Shown: positions 1 to 9,315, counted from the stretch's first letter. The stretch is 64,000 bases of DNA from Candidatus Kapaibacterium sp. (GCA_028284775.1 JANQRB010000015.1:62001-126000); one strand, 5' to 3'. Numbers and translations are program-made. Notes: a model not told the origin generated them from the letters alone.

Positions 1-318
1 CTCTGCCATGCGGGTGCCGAATGTCGCGCGCATTCTGCGAACTACAGCGGCATGGAATCGAATCAGCCCTTGTTCTGCCGGGTATAGTTGCAGCGTGCCA
101 AATTTTCTTATTGGCAGAGTGGCGGGAGAACGGAAAAATCTTATATTATGCCCGAATTGTTTCCAACGACATTTAGTACGATTGGCAGTATCAGGCGTAC
201 CAGCGCTGAGTTGTACTGCAATAGATCATAGCTCCTAGTCTACCAGTTTGGAGCGTGAAATCGATCTGAATTTCACCCTTACTGCTTGAAATTATCGCAA
301 TAAGAGCAGTGTGGCGGG
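1..318. other. Intergenic region, no gene seen
   Basis: Open frames in this stretch are short and protein-unlike in composition. No gene end, RNA gene or repeat could be recognised. It presumably carries the promoter of the kinase that starts at 319. Confidence 0.5.
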
Positions 319-2976
319 ATGCATTCCATACTTTTTTTGGATGATAATCAGGACAATCGGCAGCTTTTGCGTTCACAGAATGCGGCCTCGATGCGGGTTT
401 ACGAAGCGCAAAACGTTATCGAGTCACTCGAGTTGTTTGCCGATAAGGAGGTATGCGTCATTGTTGCTGCCTGGCGCTGTCTTAGTGCCGGTACTTTGGA
501 GTCCTTACTGCAGGGCACAGCGGATTCGGTGCCAGTAATAGTATTAGGCTCTCCAGATTGCCAATATCCGGAAGGAATCACCAGAAACCCTCGAATATTC
601 CAGATTCTTGATGAACCATGGCATGAAGAATTACTGCGAAAAACGATTCTCAATGCCTGCGAGAGTTCTACGCTGCGGAAACGAAATGCAGCGCTGACGC
701 AGCAACTAGCGCGATTACAGCCGAAGCTGAAAGAAGGTAATACGTCGCTGCCCAGTCTGCACACTTCCAAATCAATGGAGGCAAGTGATGCGATACCATC
801 CGCTGCAAAAGGTGAAGGTCTGCCGGATGCCAACCGTAGTGAAGCAGACCAACAACTGCGTACATTACTGCCAAACATACCTGCGGTTGTTTTCCAGTGT
901 CAGGTTGACGATGATCGCACCATGCTGGTAATGAACGAGCGTATTGAAGAGATTGCGGGTTATACCGCCTCCAATTTTCTCGACAATCAAGTGCTGAGCT
1001 TTAGCAGCATTATCCATGAGGAAGATCGTGATCAAGTGCTGAGCTCAATCAAGAAGGCTGCAGCTAACAGCAATTCTTACCAGTTAGAGTATCGTATCGT
1101 GTGCCGAAACGGAAGCGAGCGTTGGCTTGGCGAGCAGGGACAGGTGCTCGAAGAAAACGGATCGACGCCGGTATTGGCCGGCATACTGTTTGATATTAAT
1201 TCCCGCAAGCAGAGTGAATTTCGCTATCGCGACTTGTTGGAAGTTGCCCCCGACGCAATAGTGACTGTTGATGAGGACGGCAAAATCATCCTTGTCAACG
1301 CCCAGTCGGAGCGTGTGTTCGGGTATTCGCGCGATGAAATGATTGGTCAGTCGATTGAAATGTTGATGCCAAGGCGCTATCGGGCGGCACACCCGATGAA
1401 GCGCCGAAGTTTTATGCAGAACTCTCAGTTCCGCGCGATGGGATCTGGTCTCGAACTCTATGCTTTACGTAAAGACGGCGGAGAATTTCCGGTGGAAATT
1501 AGTCTTAGCCCATTGAAGTATGATAATGAGTTACTGGTGTCCGCCGCGATTCGCGATATCACCGAGCGCAAACGGGAGACGCAACGCTTTAAAGATTTGC
1601 TTGAATCGGCGCCCGATGCTACGGTTTTGGCAAATCAAGAGGGTCGGATCCTCATGGTTAACTCACAGACGGAAGTACTGTTTGGATACCGTCGCGATGA
1701 GCTGATCGGCAAAACGGTCGAAATGCTCTTGCCCGAAAGTCTCAAGCATGCCCACAGCAAACACCGTCAGGCGTATTCCCGAAAGCCGACAGTACGTAAA
1801 ATGGGTGTTGGACTGGACCTGAAGGGCAAGCGCAAAGACGGCACGGAGTTTTCAGTCGAGATCAGTTTGAGTCCCCTGGAATCAGAAGGGGAGCTTTTGG
1901 TGTCCGCTGCGATACGCGACATTACCGAGCGCAAGCGCCAGGAAGCACTATTGCTCGAGAATTTCAATGAATTGAAAGCGACACAGGCTCAGCTGATTCA
2001 AAGCGGCAAAATGGCTGCGCTGGGACAGCTCATTGCCGGCATAGCGCATGAAATCAATACGCCGCTTGGCGCCACCCGCTCTTCGATTCGAACAATGTCA
2101 CAGTACCTGGACTGGATATTGCGCGAATTCCCGGAGTTTATTAACAGCATGCCGGAATCAATCGGTGTCCTGTTTGCTATGCTTGTCGACAATACGCTCA
2201 CCAGCCCAAAGAACCTGACAACTCGTGAAGAACGCCAAATACGCCGAAAATTGGCGAGTGCTATGGATAGCTGGAAGGTGACTAATGCGGCAGAGAAAGC
2301 CGATCTGCTGGTTTCTGCCGGCATCTATGACTCCATTGAGCAATACCTACCGCTGCTGCAGTCCGAACAATCTGACGAATTGCTGAATGCCGCGCTCCGT
2401 ATCTCCGCAATACGCACCGGCGCTCTTACAATTGAAACTGCAGTTGATCGAGCCTCGAATGTTGTGTCGGCATTGAAAAATTATTCACATAGCCATAGTG
2501 CTGATGAGATGATAAAGACAGATATCAACGAAGGTATCGAGACTGTATTGACCTTGTATAAAAATCAATTGAAACACGGTATCGAAGTAGGCAAGCAGCT
2601 CAATTTACAACAGCCGGTAGAGTGCTATCCCGATCAGATACATCAAGTGTGGACGAATCTCATTAACAATGCTCTGCAGGCAATGAATAATAAGGGCACC
2701 CTGCGTATCAGCAGCGAACAAGACAAGGGTAACGCGATTGTAAGTATTTCCGACACGGGCGGCGGAATCAGGGATGAATTCAAAGACAAAATATTTCATC
2801 CATTTTTTACAACTAAACGGCGCGGTGAAGGAATTGGTATCGGTTTGGACATCGTGAAGAAGATAGTTGTTAATCATAACGGCAGTATACGTTTTGAGAC
2901 GGAAGTGGGTAAGGGGACGACGTTTTTTGTAAGCCTACCTGTGAAAAGCAATCACGGGGAGATTGGGAATGGCTAA
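319..2976 (+). CDS. PAS-domain sensor histidine kinase with degenerate N-terminal receiver
   Basis: Probable cytoplasmic histidine kinase of 885 residues; no membrane segment or signal peptide is visible. Residues 1-125 read as a receiver fold (acidic pair D8-D9), but the phosphoacceptor position is Ala (about A51, in VIVAAW) and the conserved Lys before Pro-Trp is Glu (LDEPW). Three PAS domains follow at roughly 180-295, 305-425 and 430-545; the second and third are close copies of each other. The H-box GIAHEINTPLG places the phosphorylatable His at 577. About 190 residues separate it from the N-box (INNALQAM), followed by DTGGGI and a GIGIGLDIVKKI G2 box. It overlaps the next receiver gene by 8 bp and so probably starts an operon feeding the two downstream receiver proteins. 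The input signal is unknown. Confidence 0.9.
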   Translation: MHSILFLDDNQDNRQLLRSQNAASMRVYEAQNVIESLELFADKEVCVIVAAWRCLSAGTLESLLQGTADSVPVIVLGSPDCQYPEGITRNPRIFQILDEPWHEELLRKTILNACESSTLRKRNAALTQQLARLQPKLKEGNTSLPSLHTSKSMEASDAIPSAAKGEGLPDANRSEADQQLRTLLPNIPAVVFQCQVDDDRTMLVMNERIEEIAGYTASNFLDNQVLSFSSIIHEEDRDQVLSSIKKAAANSNSYQLEYRIVCRNGSERWLGEQGQVLEENGSTPVLAGILFDINSRKQSEFRYRDLLEVAPDAIVTVDEDGKIILVNAQSERVFGYSRDEMIGQSIEMLMPRRYRAAHPMKRRSFMQNSQFRAMGSGLELYALRKDGGEFPVEISLSPLKYDNELLVSAAIRDITERKRETQRFKDLLESAPDATVLANQEGRILMVNSQTEVLFGYRRDELIGKTVEMLLPESLKHAHSKHRQAYSRKPTVRKMGVGLDLKGKRKDGTEFSVEISLSPLESEGELLVSAAIRDITERKRQEALLLENFNELKATQAQLIQSGKMAALGQLIAGIAHEINTPLGATRSSIRTMSQYLDWILREFPEFINSMPESIGVLFAMLVDNTLTSPKNLTTREERQIRRKLASAMDSWKVTNAAEKADLLVSAGIYDSIEQYLPLLQSEQSDELLNAALRISAIRTGALTIETAVDRASNVVSALKNYSHSHSADEMIKTDINEGIETVLTLYKNQLKHGIEVGKQLNLQQPVECYPDQIHQVWTNLINNALQAMNNKGTLRISSEQDKGNAIVSISDTGGGIRDEFKDKIFHPFFTTKRRGEGIGIGLDIVKKIVVNHNGSIRFETEVGKGTTFFVSLPVKSNHGEIGNG

Positions 2977-3385
2977 AGGAGCAATTCTATGTGTAGATGA
3001 TGAGAAGATTATCGTTGATAGTGTCAAGCAGCAATTGTGGAACAACTTTGGCAATTTGTTCATATATGAGTCTGCTCTCAATGCAGAAGAAGCACTCGAA
3101 ATTATTGATGAGTTAATCGACAGTCAACTGAAAATTCTCATCATTGTGTCCGATTGGCTCATGCCCGGAATCAAGGGTGATGATTTTCTGGTTAGGGTTC
3201 ACAAGAAACATCCGGAAATCATTACGGTTATGTTGACCGGGCAGGCCGACGTCGAATCAATTAAGCGTGCCGAAAGAGAAGCCAACCTGTTTCGATGTCT
3301 GTCAAAGCCCTGGAGAGAAGAGGATTTAATTGAGACGATACTGCTTGGAATGAAAGAGTACGAGAAGCCGAATGACATTGGCTAG
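2969..3385 (+). CDS. Single-domain response regulator
   Basis: Stand-alone receiver of 138 residues. The ATG at 2969 is preferred over an upstream TTG at 2963 because GGGGAG sits a suitable distance upstream and the protein then begins MAKGAILCVDDE. Acidic residues D10/D11, phosphoacceptor D62 (in IVSDWLMPG), the Thr of MLTGQAD and the Lys of LSKPW are all present, so it should be phosphorylatable. There is no output domain, so it probably works as a phosphorelay intermediate or by protein contact. It overlaps the kinase upstream by 8 bp. The MLTGQA...KPW signature is shared with the hybrid protein downstream, which suggests the receivers of this cluster arose by duplication. Confidence 0.92.
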   Translation: MAKGAILCVDDEKIIVDSVKQQLWNNFGNLFIYESALNAEEALEIIDELIDSQLKILIIVSDWLMPGIKGDDFLVRVHKKHPEIITVMLTGQADVESIKRAEREANLFRCLSKPWREEDLIETILLGMKEYEKPNDIG

Positions 3386-3482
3386 CAGATGATATGGAGA
3401 CCGTTGTTGGATATATTAAATCACGTTGTTTTATGGAACGAGTCGCTCGATTACGCGCTGCAAGGAGCAGGGGGAGCTAAGA

Positions 3483-4637
3483 ATGAACAATAACTCTTTT
3501 ATTCTCTGTGTTGATGATGAACACATGATTCTTGCCAGCCTGCGAGAGGAGTTGCGTAACATCTTCGGCAGCGAATACATGATTGAAACGGCCGAATCCG
3601 GCCACGAGTTGCTTGAAATCGCGGAGGATTTACAGCGCCAGCAACACGAAATTCCTCTGGTAATCGCCGACTATGTAATGCCGAATATGAAGGGCGATGA
3701 GCTGCTGAAATACATTCACAGGATTTTGCCGGAAACCAGAACGATAATGCTGACCGGGCAAGCCACGACAGACGGTATTGCAGCGGCGCTTAATTCAGCC
3801 AATCTGTTTCGTTTTATCGGCAAGCCCTGGGAGCCGCATGACCTTGCCTTATCGGTAGAAGAAGCGATCAAGAGTTATCGGCTGAATCAGCAGCTGAAAG
3901 TTCGGCAGAGAGAGCTGGAGATTGCCAACCGCAAACTGCGGAAGCTGGATGCTTCGAAGAACTATTTTCTCAGCCTGTTGGCCCATGAATTATACACGCC
4001 GATTAATGGCATCCAGGGGCTCTCGGCCGTGATCGAAGCGGCGACGGAAGATCCCGAGATTCGGGAGTGTTGCTCCATGATTATGGACTCGGCCAAGAGA
4101 CTACATCGTTTTGCCGATACGGGACTGTTAATTACAAGGTTGTTAAATGAAAAGTACCAACTACGTGCCCGTGACTATGATGTTGGACTTCTAATAGAAC
4201 AAGCCATCACATCAAAGACAAGGCTGGCGTCCGAGAAAAACGTTCGCGTGATCAGCGAGCTGCTGTTCACCGATCTTGTTCTCAAAATAGATCCTGACCT
4301 CATCAGCAAAGTATTGATCGATATTGTTGACAATGCCATTCGATTCTCGCCAAAAGACAGCACGATCCGAATACACGCTGCCAAAGTCGATGAAAACTGC
4401 TGTATAAAAGTTTCAGATGAAGGCAGCGGATTCTCGGACGAGGCATTGGATAACATTTTCGAGTATTTCATTTCCGATCATATATTGAATCACTCTGAAG
4501 GGCAGGGGCTTGCCCTTGCCGCAGCCAAATTGATTATGGATCAGCACCAGGGCGCAATTGTCATTCGTAACAGACCTGAAGGCGGCGCAGAAGTGACAAT
4601 GAGAATTCCAATCAACCTTGGAGGTCAAACCAATTAG
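3483..4637 (+). CDS. Response regulator-histidine kinase hybrid
   Basis: A 384-residue cytoplasmic protein with a receiver first (phosphoacceptor D63 in VIADYVMPN, Lys in IGKPW), then a coiled-coil linker (about 130-158), then a kinase core. The His is at 168 in LLAHELYTPING; an N-box (DIVDNAIRFSP) and an SDEGSGFS G1 box follow, and the G2 box (EGQGLALAAAKL) is weaker. The ATG at 3483 is chosen because a strong GGGGGAG motif lies at 3470-3476; an upstream TTG would add 19 unlikely residues. The receiver-before-kinase order suggests it is activated by phosphotransfer from another kinase, most likely the one at 319. It ends a three-gene signalling cluster with no DNA-binding output, so the final target is not in view. 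Confidence 0.88.
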   Translation: MNNNSFILCVDDEHMILASLREELRNIFGSEYMIETAESGHELLEIAEDLQRQQHEIPLVIADYVMPNMKGDELLKYIHRILPETRTIMLTGQATTDGIAAALNSANLFRFIGKPWEPHDLALSVEEAIKSYRLNQQLKVRQRELEIANRKLRKLDASKNYFLSLLAHELYTPINGIQGLSAVIEAATEDPEIRECCSMIMDSAKRLHRFADTGLLITRLLNEKYQLRARDYDVGLLIEQAITSKTRLASEKNVRVISELLFTDLVLKIDPDLISKVLIDIVDNAIRFSPKDSTIRIHAAKVDENCCIKVSDEGSGFSDEALDNIFEYFISDHILNHSEGQGLALAAAKLIMDQHQGAIVIRNRPEGGAEVTMRIPINLGGQTN

Positions 4638-5066
4638 CAGATAAGCCAAAATGTCTGTTTAGTTTGAAATGAGCCCTGCGAAACCCCAGCAGAAGTTCCT
4701 TGGACTTCAATCCAATTCGCAAGCTGATTCTGATTGTCTGTTCTGTCGGTGTCAACCGTGCGCAAGCATACCGGCTGTCGATTCGTGATATTGCTGTCCC
4801 CTGCCCGTAAACATCACTGCGCGATTCCAACGAGTAGCTCCCCACCTTTTTTGCCTACCGATGCCAGAGTCCGTCCTGTTTGCCGGATTCCGTTTGACGT
4901 TGTGGTATGAATTGCGAATGAAATTTCCTGTAGCGACCGGCCGCGGCGGCGCGGTCTGCGTGACAGCATCCGCGACAGGCGCAGGACGAAGCGAAAATCA
5001 GGCCTTTTCGCGGGAAATCTTCAGCCTTGATTGGAAGATACAACTCTATGAAAAAGGTGGAGATCA
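4638..5066. other. Intergenic region, no convincing gene
   Basis: Frames on both strands exist, including one of 69 codons whose stop overlaps the next start, but their composition is Arg/Gly/Ala-rich and shadow-like. A GGTGGAG ribosome site just before 5067 belongs to the downstream gene. Nothing else was recognised. Confidence 0.4.
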
Positions 5067-5744
5067 ATGACATATTTCACGCAGGAGTTCCAGCGCTTTA
5101 TGCGCGGCCTGGCTGCCAATAACAACCGGGAATGGTTCAACAGTCACCGGCAGGATTACGAAGAGTCGGTCAGGCAGCCTTTCCTCGATCTTGTGACTGA
5201 TCTGCTGCCTTTGGCGCGGAAACTGGAGCCGGCAATCTCGCCACGGGCCGCAGATGCTATCTTCCGAATCCATCGTGATCTCCGTTTCAGCCAGGACAAG
5301 AGTCCTTACCACACAGTTCTCAAAGCATCCTTCGCCCCCGGCGGACGCAAGGCGATCGCTCCGGCATTTTACCTCGGCGTCGGCGCTGACGGCCTGCATC
5401 TGGGAGGCGGTCTCTATCGTTTGGACGGCGCCGGCCTGCGCACTATCCGCCGGTACATCCTCCGCCGCGCCGAAGTACTTGACAGGCTGTTACGCTCTGA
5501 AGTCTTTGCCGATACCTTTGGCGAACTGGAAGGCGAAAGCGTCAGGCGACTTCCCAAAGAATTCCAGTCGGCTGACCGGCATCAGGAATTGCTTATGCGC
5601 AAACAATTCTATGCAATGGCGCACTATCCCGATGAAACGCGGCTTTGCGACGAAGACTTGCGACAGTTTATCGAGGAGCATTGGCGCGCGGTGGCGCCGT
5701 TGAATGACTTCCTGCGGCGAGCGCTGGAAAGTGAGCAGGTCTGA
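5067..5744 (+). CDS. DUF2461 family protein
   Basis: A 225-residue soluble protein matching the DUF2461 (TIGR02453) family from start to end. It has the N-terminal FMRGLAANNNREWFNSHR block, the RIHRDLRFSQDKSPYHT block near 65-85, and the LGVGADGLHLGGGLY block near 110-125. The length fits the family and a GGTGGAG ribosome site lies just upstream. The biochemical role of the family is not established. It sits just before the ECF sigma/DGPF module on the same strand, but the 80 bp gap to the next start leaves co-transcription open. Confidence 0.88.
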   Translation: MTYFTQEFQRFMRGLAANNNREWFNSHRQDYEESVRQPFLDLVTDLLPLARKLEPAISPRAADAIFRIHRDLRFSQDKSPYHTVLKASFAPGGRKAIAPAFYLGVGADGLHLGGGLYRLDGAGLRTIRRYILRRAEVLDRLLRSEVFADTFGELEGESVRRLPKEFQSADRHQELLMRKQFYAMAHYPDETRLCDEDLRQFIEEHWRAVAPLNDFLRRALESEQV

Positions 5745-5828
5745 TCGGGTCTGACGCAAGTGTCAGATTTTTCCTCACAGCAACTATCTATTCGTTTTTG
5801 TTTAACAATCGAGACAGGTGATATCGAA

Positions 5829-6164
5829 ATGGAAACAGTGAATGCCTATTACAAAGCCCTGGATCAGGGCGCCTTTGACGCAATTCCATTTACGGCCGAC
5901 TTTCGTTTCAAGGGACCTATGTTCAGCTTCAATGGACCGGACGAGTTTCGGACGGCGCTGAAGGAGATGATGCCGATGTACGATCGCATCGAGCCGCGTC
6001 AGACCTTCAGCAATGACAGTCAGGTATGCGTCATCTATGATTTTGTCACCAAAACGCCGATGGGTACGGTGCCGATGGCGGAGTGGTTTACCCTGCGCGA
6101 TAATCAGATCGCTGCCATCGAGCTGTTTTTCGATGCGACGGAATTCAGAAAAATTATGAGCTGA
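5829..6164 (+). CDS. NTF2-like / SnoaL-like small protein
   Basis: About 111 residues when started at the ATG at 5829, which is preferred because the 23 upstream codons from a GTG at 5760 look like leader sequence. The pattern ETVNAYYKALDQGAFDAIPF, then FRFKGPMFSFNG, then VIYDFVTKTPMGTVPMAEWFTLRDNQI fits a cone-shaped alpha+beta SnoaL/NTF2 fold that binds small hydrophobic ligands or acts as an isomerase or hydrolase. No catalytic residues can be assigned. It leads the sigma factor/DGPF cluster, and such small enzymes are common in ECF42-type neighbourhoods. Confidence 0.75.
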   Translation: METVNAYYKALDQGAFDAIPFTADFRFKGPMFSFNGPDEFRTALKEMMPMYDRIEPRQTFSNDSQVCVIYDFVTKTPMGTVPMAEWFTLRDNQIAAIELFFDATEFRKIMS

Positions 6165-6324
6165 GGTCGAAAACAGCTTGCCTGTCAAGGCTTGTGACTG
6201 CGTAGTATTGAAGCCAAAGGGCGGATCCGGCAAATCAGCTGTTCCGCCTTTGGCTGCTCGTCCAAGGCCGACCGGTACTGATTTCACCAGGGGGTCCGAT
6301 CGATTTTTGTATGTTGCGGGGATT

Positions 6325-6660
6325 ATGCAGGAATTTTTGCTGATTGTTAAAGGGCGGCCGCAGCCGGATCTCTCGCCCGCGAAGACACAGGCGCGCATCG
6401 AGGAATACCGGGCCTGGGCACGGAGTTTGGGCGAGCGCCATATCGAAGCGGAGCGCTTGGACCGGGAGGGCGCTTATGTACAGGATAGCAAAACCGTGAT
6501 GACGGACGGGCCGTTTCTTGAAGCGAAGGAAATCATTGCCGGTTACATTTTTATCCGGGCTGCCCACCTCGATGAAGCGACCGCCATCGCACAGACATGT
6601 CCCCTGCTCGAGCATTGCGATCTGATTGTCCATCGTGTGATCAGCAATGATGAAGCCTGA
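6325..6660 (+). CDS. YCII-related DGPF-domain protein (first copy)
   Basis: Small alpha+beta protein of 111 residues with the family hallmark DGPF at 61-64, inside VMTDGPFLEAKEIIAGYIFI. The start at 6325 gives the usual beginning (MQEFLLIVKG); an in-frame upstream start adds 49 unlikely residues. DGPF/YCII proteins are the characteristic partners of ECF42-group sigma factors. Here the gene overlaps the sigma factor start by 14 bp, so the two are almost certainly co-translated. The molecular role of DGPF proteins is unresolved; a small-molecule enzyme or a signal sensor are both possible. Confidence 0.9.
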   Translation: MQEFLLIVKGRPQPDLSPAKTQARIEEYRAWARSLGERHIEAERLDREGAYVQDSKTVMTDGPFLEAKEIIAGYIFIRAAHLDEATAIAQTCPLLEHCDLIVHRVISNDEA

Positions 6661-7915
6661 GCACGAAGCAAAGGTCGGTCGCATGGTGGATCATTTGTTT
6701 CGCCATGAGGCTGCCAAAATCGTCGCGGTGCTGACGCGAATCTTCGGTCTGTCCAATATCGAGCTGGCTGAAGATATTGTGCAGGATTCTCTGTACGAGG
6801 CGCTTACTCGCTGGAAATCCGGCCCGCTGCCCGACAATCCCGGCGGCTGGCTGATGGATGTCGCCAAGAAAAAAACGATTAACGTGCTGCGTCGGCAGCA
6901 GCGTCTGCATGCAATCCAAGACAATCTCGCTACAACAACGCCGCAATCGGTGCCGTCGGCGCTTGACGATGTTTTTGCGGACAAAGAACTTCGCGACAGT
7001 CAGCTTCGGATGATCTTCACCTGCTGCCATCCCTCGCTGGCCCCCGAAGGACAGATCGCGCTCACCTTAAAAACGCTCTGCGGCTTCAGCGTTAAGGAGC
7101 TCGCCAATGCATTGTTAAGTAACGAGGCAACAATCAACAAACGTCTCTATCGCGCCAAGAAAAAGTTTCGCGACGGCAGTATCGCCTTTGAGGTACCGGC
7201 GGGCGCCGAGCTTGACAGGCGTCTGCAATCGGTGTATGTCACCCTATACCTCTTGTTTAATGAGGGATATAACTCTTCACATCCGGAAGAACTAATTCGT
7301 CGAGATCTCTGTGCGGAAGCTGTTAGGCTGGTGCGCCTGCTGACCGAGTCCTTTCCGGAGGATACCAGGGCCCTGGCATTGTTGGCTTTAATGCTTCTGC
7401 ACGCCGCACGCTTTGCGAGCCGTCTCGACCGAAATGGCGCAATCGTGATTTTTGCCGAGCAGGACCGCGGCACCTGGGACCGGCAGCTCATTAACGAAGG
7501 TGTGTATTATCTCCATCGCGCAGCGCAGGGCGAAGTCGTCAGTGCGTATCACCTGGAAGCGGGCATCGCGGCCGAACATTGTCTGGCACCGAGTTTTGAA
7601 CAAACCAACTGGCATAATATCTATCGGCATTACGACATGCTGAGTCGCATCAAGCCGGGACCTGTTACGGAGCTGAACAAAAGTATCATCGTCAGCAGGA
7701 CGCAAAGCCTTGCTGCGGCAATCGCGCAGTTACGAGTCCTGGAACAGGATCCGGCTTTGGCGAACTATTATCTGCTGTACGCCACACTGGGTGAGTTTTC
7801 CTTGCAGGCCGGTGACTCTTCCGCGGCACGAGAATACTTCCTCAAAGCGCAGTCCTTGACGGAGTCCCGCTCGGAGTCCGCACTTCTGCTGCAAAAGATT
7901 GCGCTCTGCGGCTGA
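6647..7915 (+). CDS. ECF42-like RNA polymerase sigma factor (first copy)
   Basis: A 422-residue sigma-70 family protein, far longer than a typical ECF factor. The first ~180 residues hold the sigma-2 region (IELAEDIVQDSLYEAL, then GGWLMDVAKKK) and the sigma-4 helix-turn-helix (FSVKELANALLSNEATINKRLYRAK). The remaining ~230 residues are a helical C-terminal extension containing YLLFNEGY and AGIAAEHC blocks, as in the DUF6596/ECF42 family. This group has no anti-sigma partner; the extension itself controls activity, and a DGPF protein is the usual neighbour. The gene overlaps the DGPF gene by 14 bp. It probably transcribes its own cluster, but no promoter motif could be assigned with confidence. 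Confidence 0.93.
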   Translation: MMKPEHEAKVGRMVDHLFRHEAAKIVAVLTRIFGLSNIELAEDIVQDSLYEALTRWKSGPLPDNPGGWLMDVAKKKTINVLRRQQRLHAIQDNLATTTPQSVPSALDDVFADKELRDSQLRMIFTCCHPSLAPEGQIALTLKTLCGFSVKELANALLSNEATINKRLYRAKKKFRDGSIAFEVPAGAELDRRLQSVYVTLYLLFNEGYNSSHPEELIRRDLCAEAVRLVRLLTESFPEDTRALALLALMLLHAARFASRLDRNGAIVIFAEQDRGTWDRQLINEGVYYLHRAAQGEVVSAYHLEAGIAAEHCLAPSFEQTNWHNIYRHYDMLSRIKPGPVTELNKSIIVSRTQSLAAAIAQLRVLEQDPALANYYLLYATLGEFSLQAGDSSAAREYFLKAQSLTESRSESALLLQKIALCG

Positions 7916-8089
7916 AGCGAAATCCTCATTGTGATACTTTCCAGCTTCGCATTCGGCTCCACCGACAGAGTGCCTTGCCGACACGATTCATCTGTTCACG
8001 GGCAGGCGCGAGATTTTTTTCTTGCCGGATCGTCGCAGCTGTCCTGATTCCGGCATCCGGGGCGTCTTTAGCTTACAAGGAGGAATTGT

Positions 8090-8560
8090 ATGTCCATCGA
8101 AGTAATCGAAGAGACGCTCATCGCGCGGGACCGACGGGCAGTGGCGCGTTTTGCCGCAGACCCTGCTAACGATCGCTGCTGGATCGGCGGGATACGCGAG
8201 GCGCAAACTCTGAACGATCAGCCTTTTGGCGTCGGCACCCGTGTTCGCCGGCGCGCACGTTTTCTTGGCAAATCAATTGACTATATTTTAGAGGTACGGG
8301 AATACGAAGCCGGCAGCTCGCTGGCAATGACTTCGGTCAGCGGTCCTTTCCCGATGCAGGTCAAATATCGCTTCGACGACGACCGGCAGGCGACGCGAAT
8401 GCAAATAGAGATTCGGGGCAATGCGCGCGGCTTTTTTGGCATTGCATCGCCGTTGCTGGCCCGGCACGTCCGCCGTAATGTCAAAGCTGACCTTCAACGT
8501 CTGAAGCAGGCGCTTGAATCGGATGTCCCGCTTGTTACAGTTCCGGCAAAAGAAGGATGA
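8090..8560 (+). CDS. SRPBCC (START/Bet v1-like) family protein
   Basis: A 156-residue soluble protein with the SRPBCC layout: an N-terminal beta strand (MSIEVIEETLIARDRRAVARF), a WIGGIREAQTL segment, a long beta sheet, and a C-terminal helix (VKADLQRLKQALE). The family binds hydrophobic ligands in an internal cavity. A strong AAGGAGGAATT ribosome site precedes the ATG. Its stop overlaps the next start (ATGA at 8557), so it is translationally coupled to the TfoX-like gene. It sits between the two ECF42/DGPF pairs and is a plausible member of their regulon. Confidence 0.85.
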   Translation: MSIEVIEETLIARDRRAVARFAADPANDRCWIGGIREAQTLNDQPFGVGTRVRRRARFLGKSIDYILEVREYEAGSSLAMTSVSGPFPMQVKYRFDDDRQATRMQIEIRGNARGFFGIASPLLARHVRRNVKADLQRLKQALESDVPLVTVPAKEG

Positions 8561-8892
8561 ATCCAATGACAATGGAAGAGCGTTTCCAACAGATTGCCTG
8601 TGAGTTGCCCGATGCCAAGATCGGCAATATGTTTGGCTCGAAGTGTATCAAGGCGCCAAACGGCAAGGCCGCCGCCATTTTCTGGAATGATCAGATGGTG
8701 TTTAAGCTCGACGAAGCCGATGCAAGGCTGGCTCTGGACCTACCGGGGGCGCAGGTCTTCAACCCGATGGGCACGCGTCCTATGAGCGGATGGGTGCAGG
8801 TGCCCGCTGAATTTGAAGAACATTGGCAGGAATACGCCCAAAACGCTCTTTCCTTTGTCAGCACATTGCCCGCCAAAAGCCGCAAGCGTTAA
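8557..8892 (+). CDS. Small TfoX N-terminal-like protein
   Basis: A 111-residue protein coupled by a 4 bp ATGA overlap to the SRPBCC gene. The block KIGNMFGSKCIKAPNG, followed by AIFWNDQMVFKL and a C-terminal helix, resembles the TfoX/Sxy N-terminal and YjbR/MmcQ-like small fold seen next to DGPF proteins in stress clusters. It has no DNA-binding motif that I recognise. Assignment to the superfamily is tentative; the open frame is well supported by coupling and composition. Confidence 0.7.
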   Translation: MNPMTMEERFQQIACELPDAKIGNMFGSKCIKAPNGKAAAIFWNDQMVFKLDEADARLALDLPGAQVFNPMGTRPMSGWVQVPAEFEEHWQEYAQNALSFVSTLPAKSRKR

Positions 8893-8925
8893 TACTTTTC
8901 CCAATAGTACAGCGGTGGTCGTAGC

Positions 8926-9273
8926 GTGAATAAATTCGCTCTCCTGTTTCGCGGTGAGGAAGAGATAATGAAAGGATTGGCTCCACAGGAAATGCAGGCG
9001 CATATGGAGAAGTGGAGCGCCTGGCTCGCCGAATTGCGCAGCGATGGCCATCTGGAAACAGGCATGCCGCTCGATCGCAACGGCAAGGTGTTGCGCGATG
9101 GCGGCGCTGTCGTCACCGATGGCCCATTTACTGAAATTAAGGAAGTCGTAGGCGGATTTATTGTTATCAATGCGGTAGATTATGAGGCAGCTCTCGCACT
9201 TGCCCAAACCTGTCCCGGTCTCGAATTCAAGAGTTTTGTCCTAGAGCTGCGACAGGTGCAGACGCTGCCCTAA
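8926..9273 (+). CDS. YCII-related DGPF-domain protein (second copy)
   Basis: A 115-residue paralogue of the protein at 6325, with DGPF at 65-68 inside VVTDGPFTEIKEVVGGFIVI. The GTG start at 8926 is chosen because it gives the standard family beginning MNKFALLFRGEEE; the next ATG would remove the first strand. It lies 42 bp before the second ECF42-like sigma factor, which repeats the DGPF-then-sigma order of the first pair. Confidence 0.9.
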   Translation: MNKFALLFRGEEEIMKGLAPQEMQAHMEKWSAWLAELRSDGHLETGMPLDRNGKVLRDGGAVVTDGPFTEIKEVVGGFIVINAVDYEAALALAQTCPGLEFKSFVLELRQVQTLP

Positions 9274-9315
9274 GAAGCGAGATGTCCCTTGTCGGCATCC
9301 GGCCGAAGGAATTCT

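Noticed and set aside
4861..5070. A 69-codon frame whose stop overlaps the DUF2461 start by ATGA
   Set aside because: Composition is low-complexity and Gly/Arg/Ala-rich, no ribosome site, no domain. The overlap is likely chance.
6183..6204. A TGTCAA motif that could be an ECF42 -35 element upstream of the first DGPF gene
   Set aside because: The following candidate -10 is too close for a standard spacer; not strong enough to report as a promoter.
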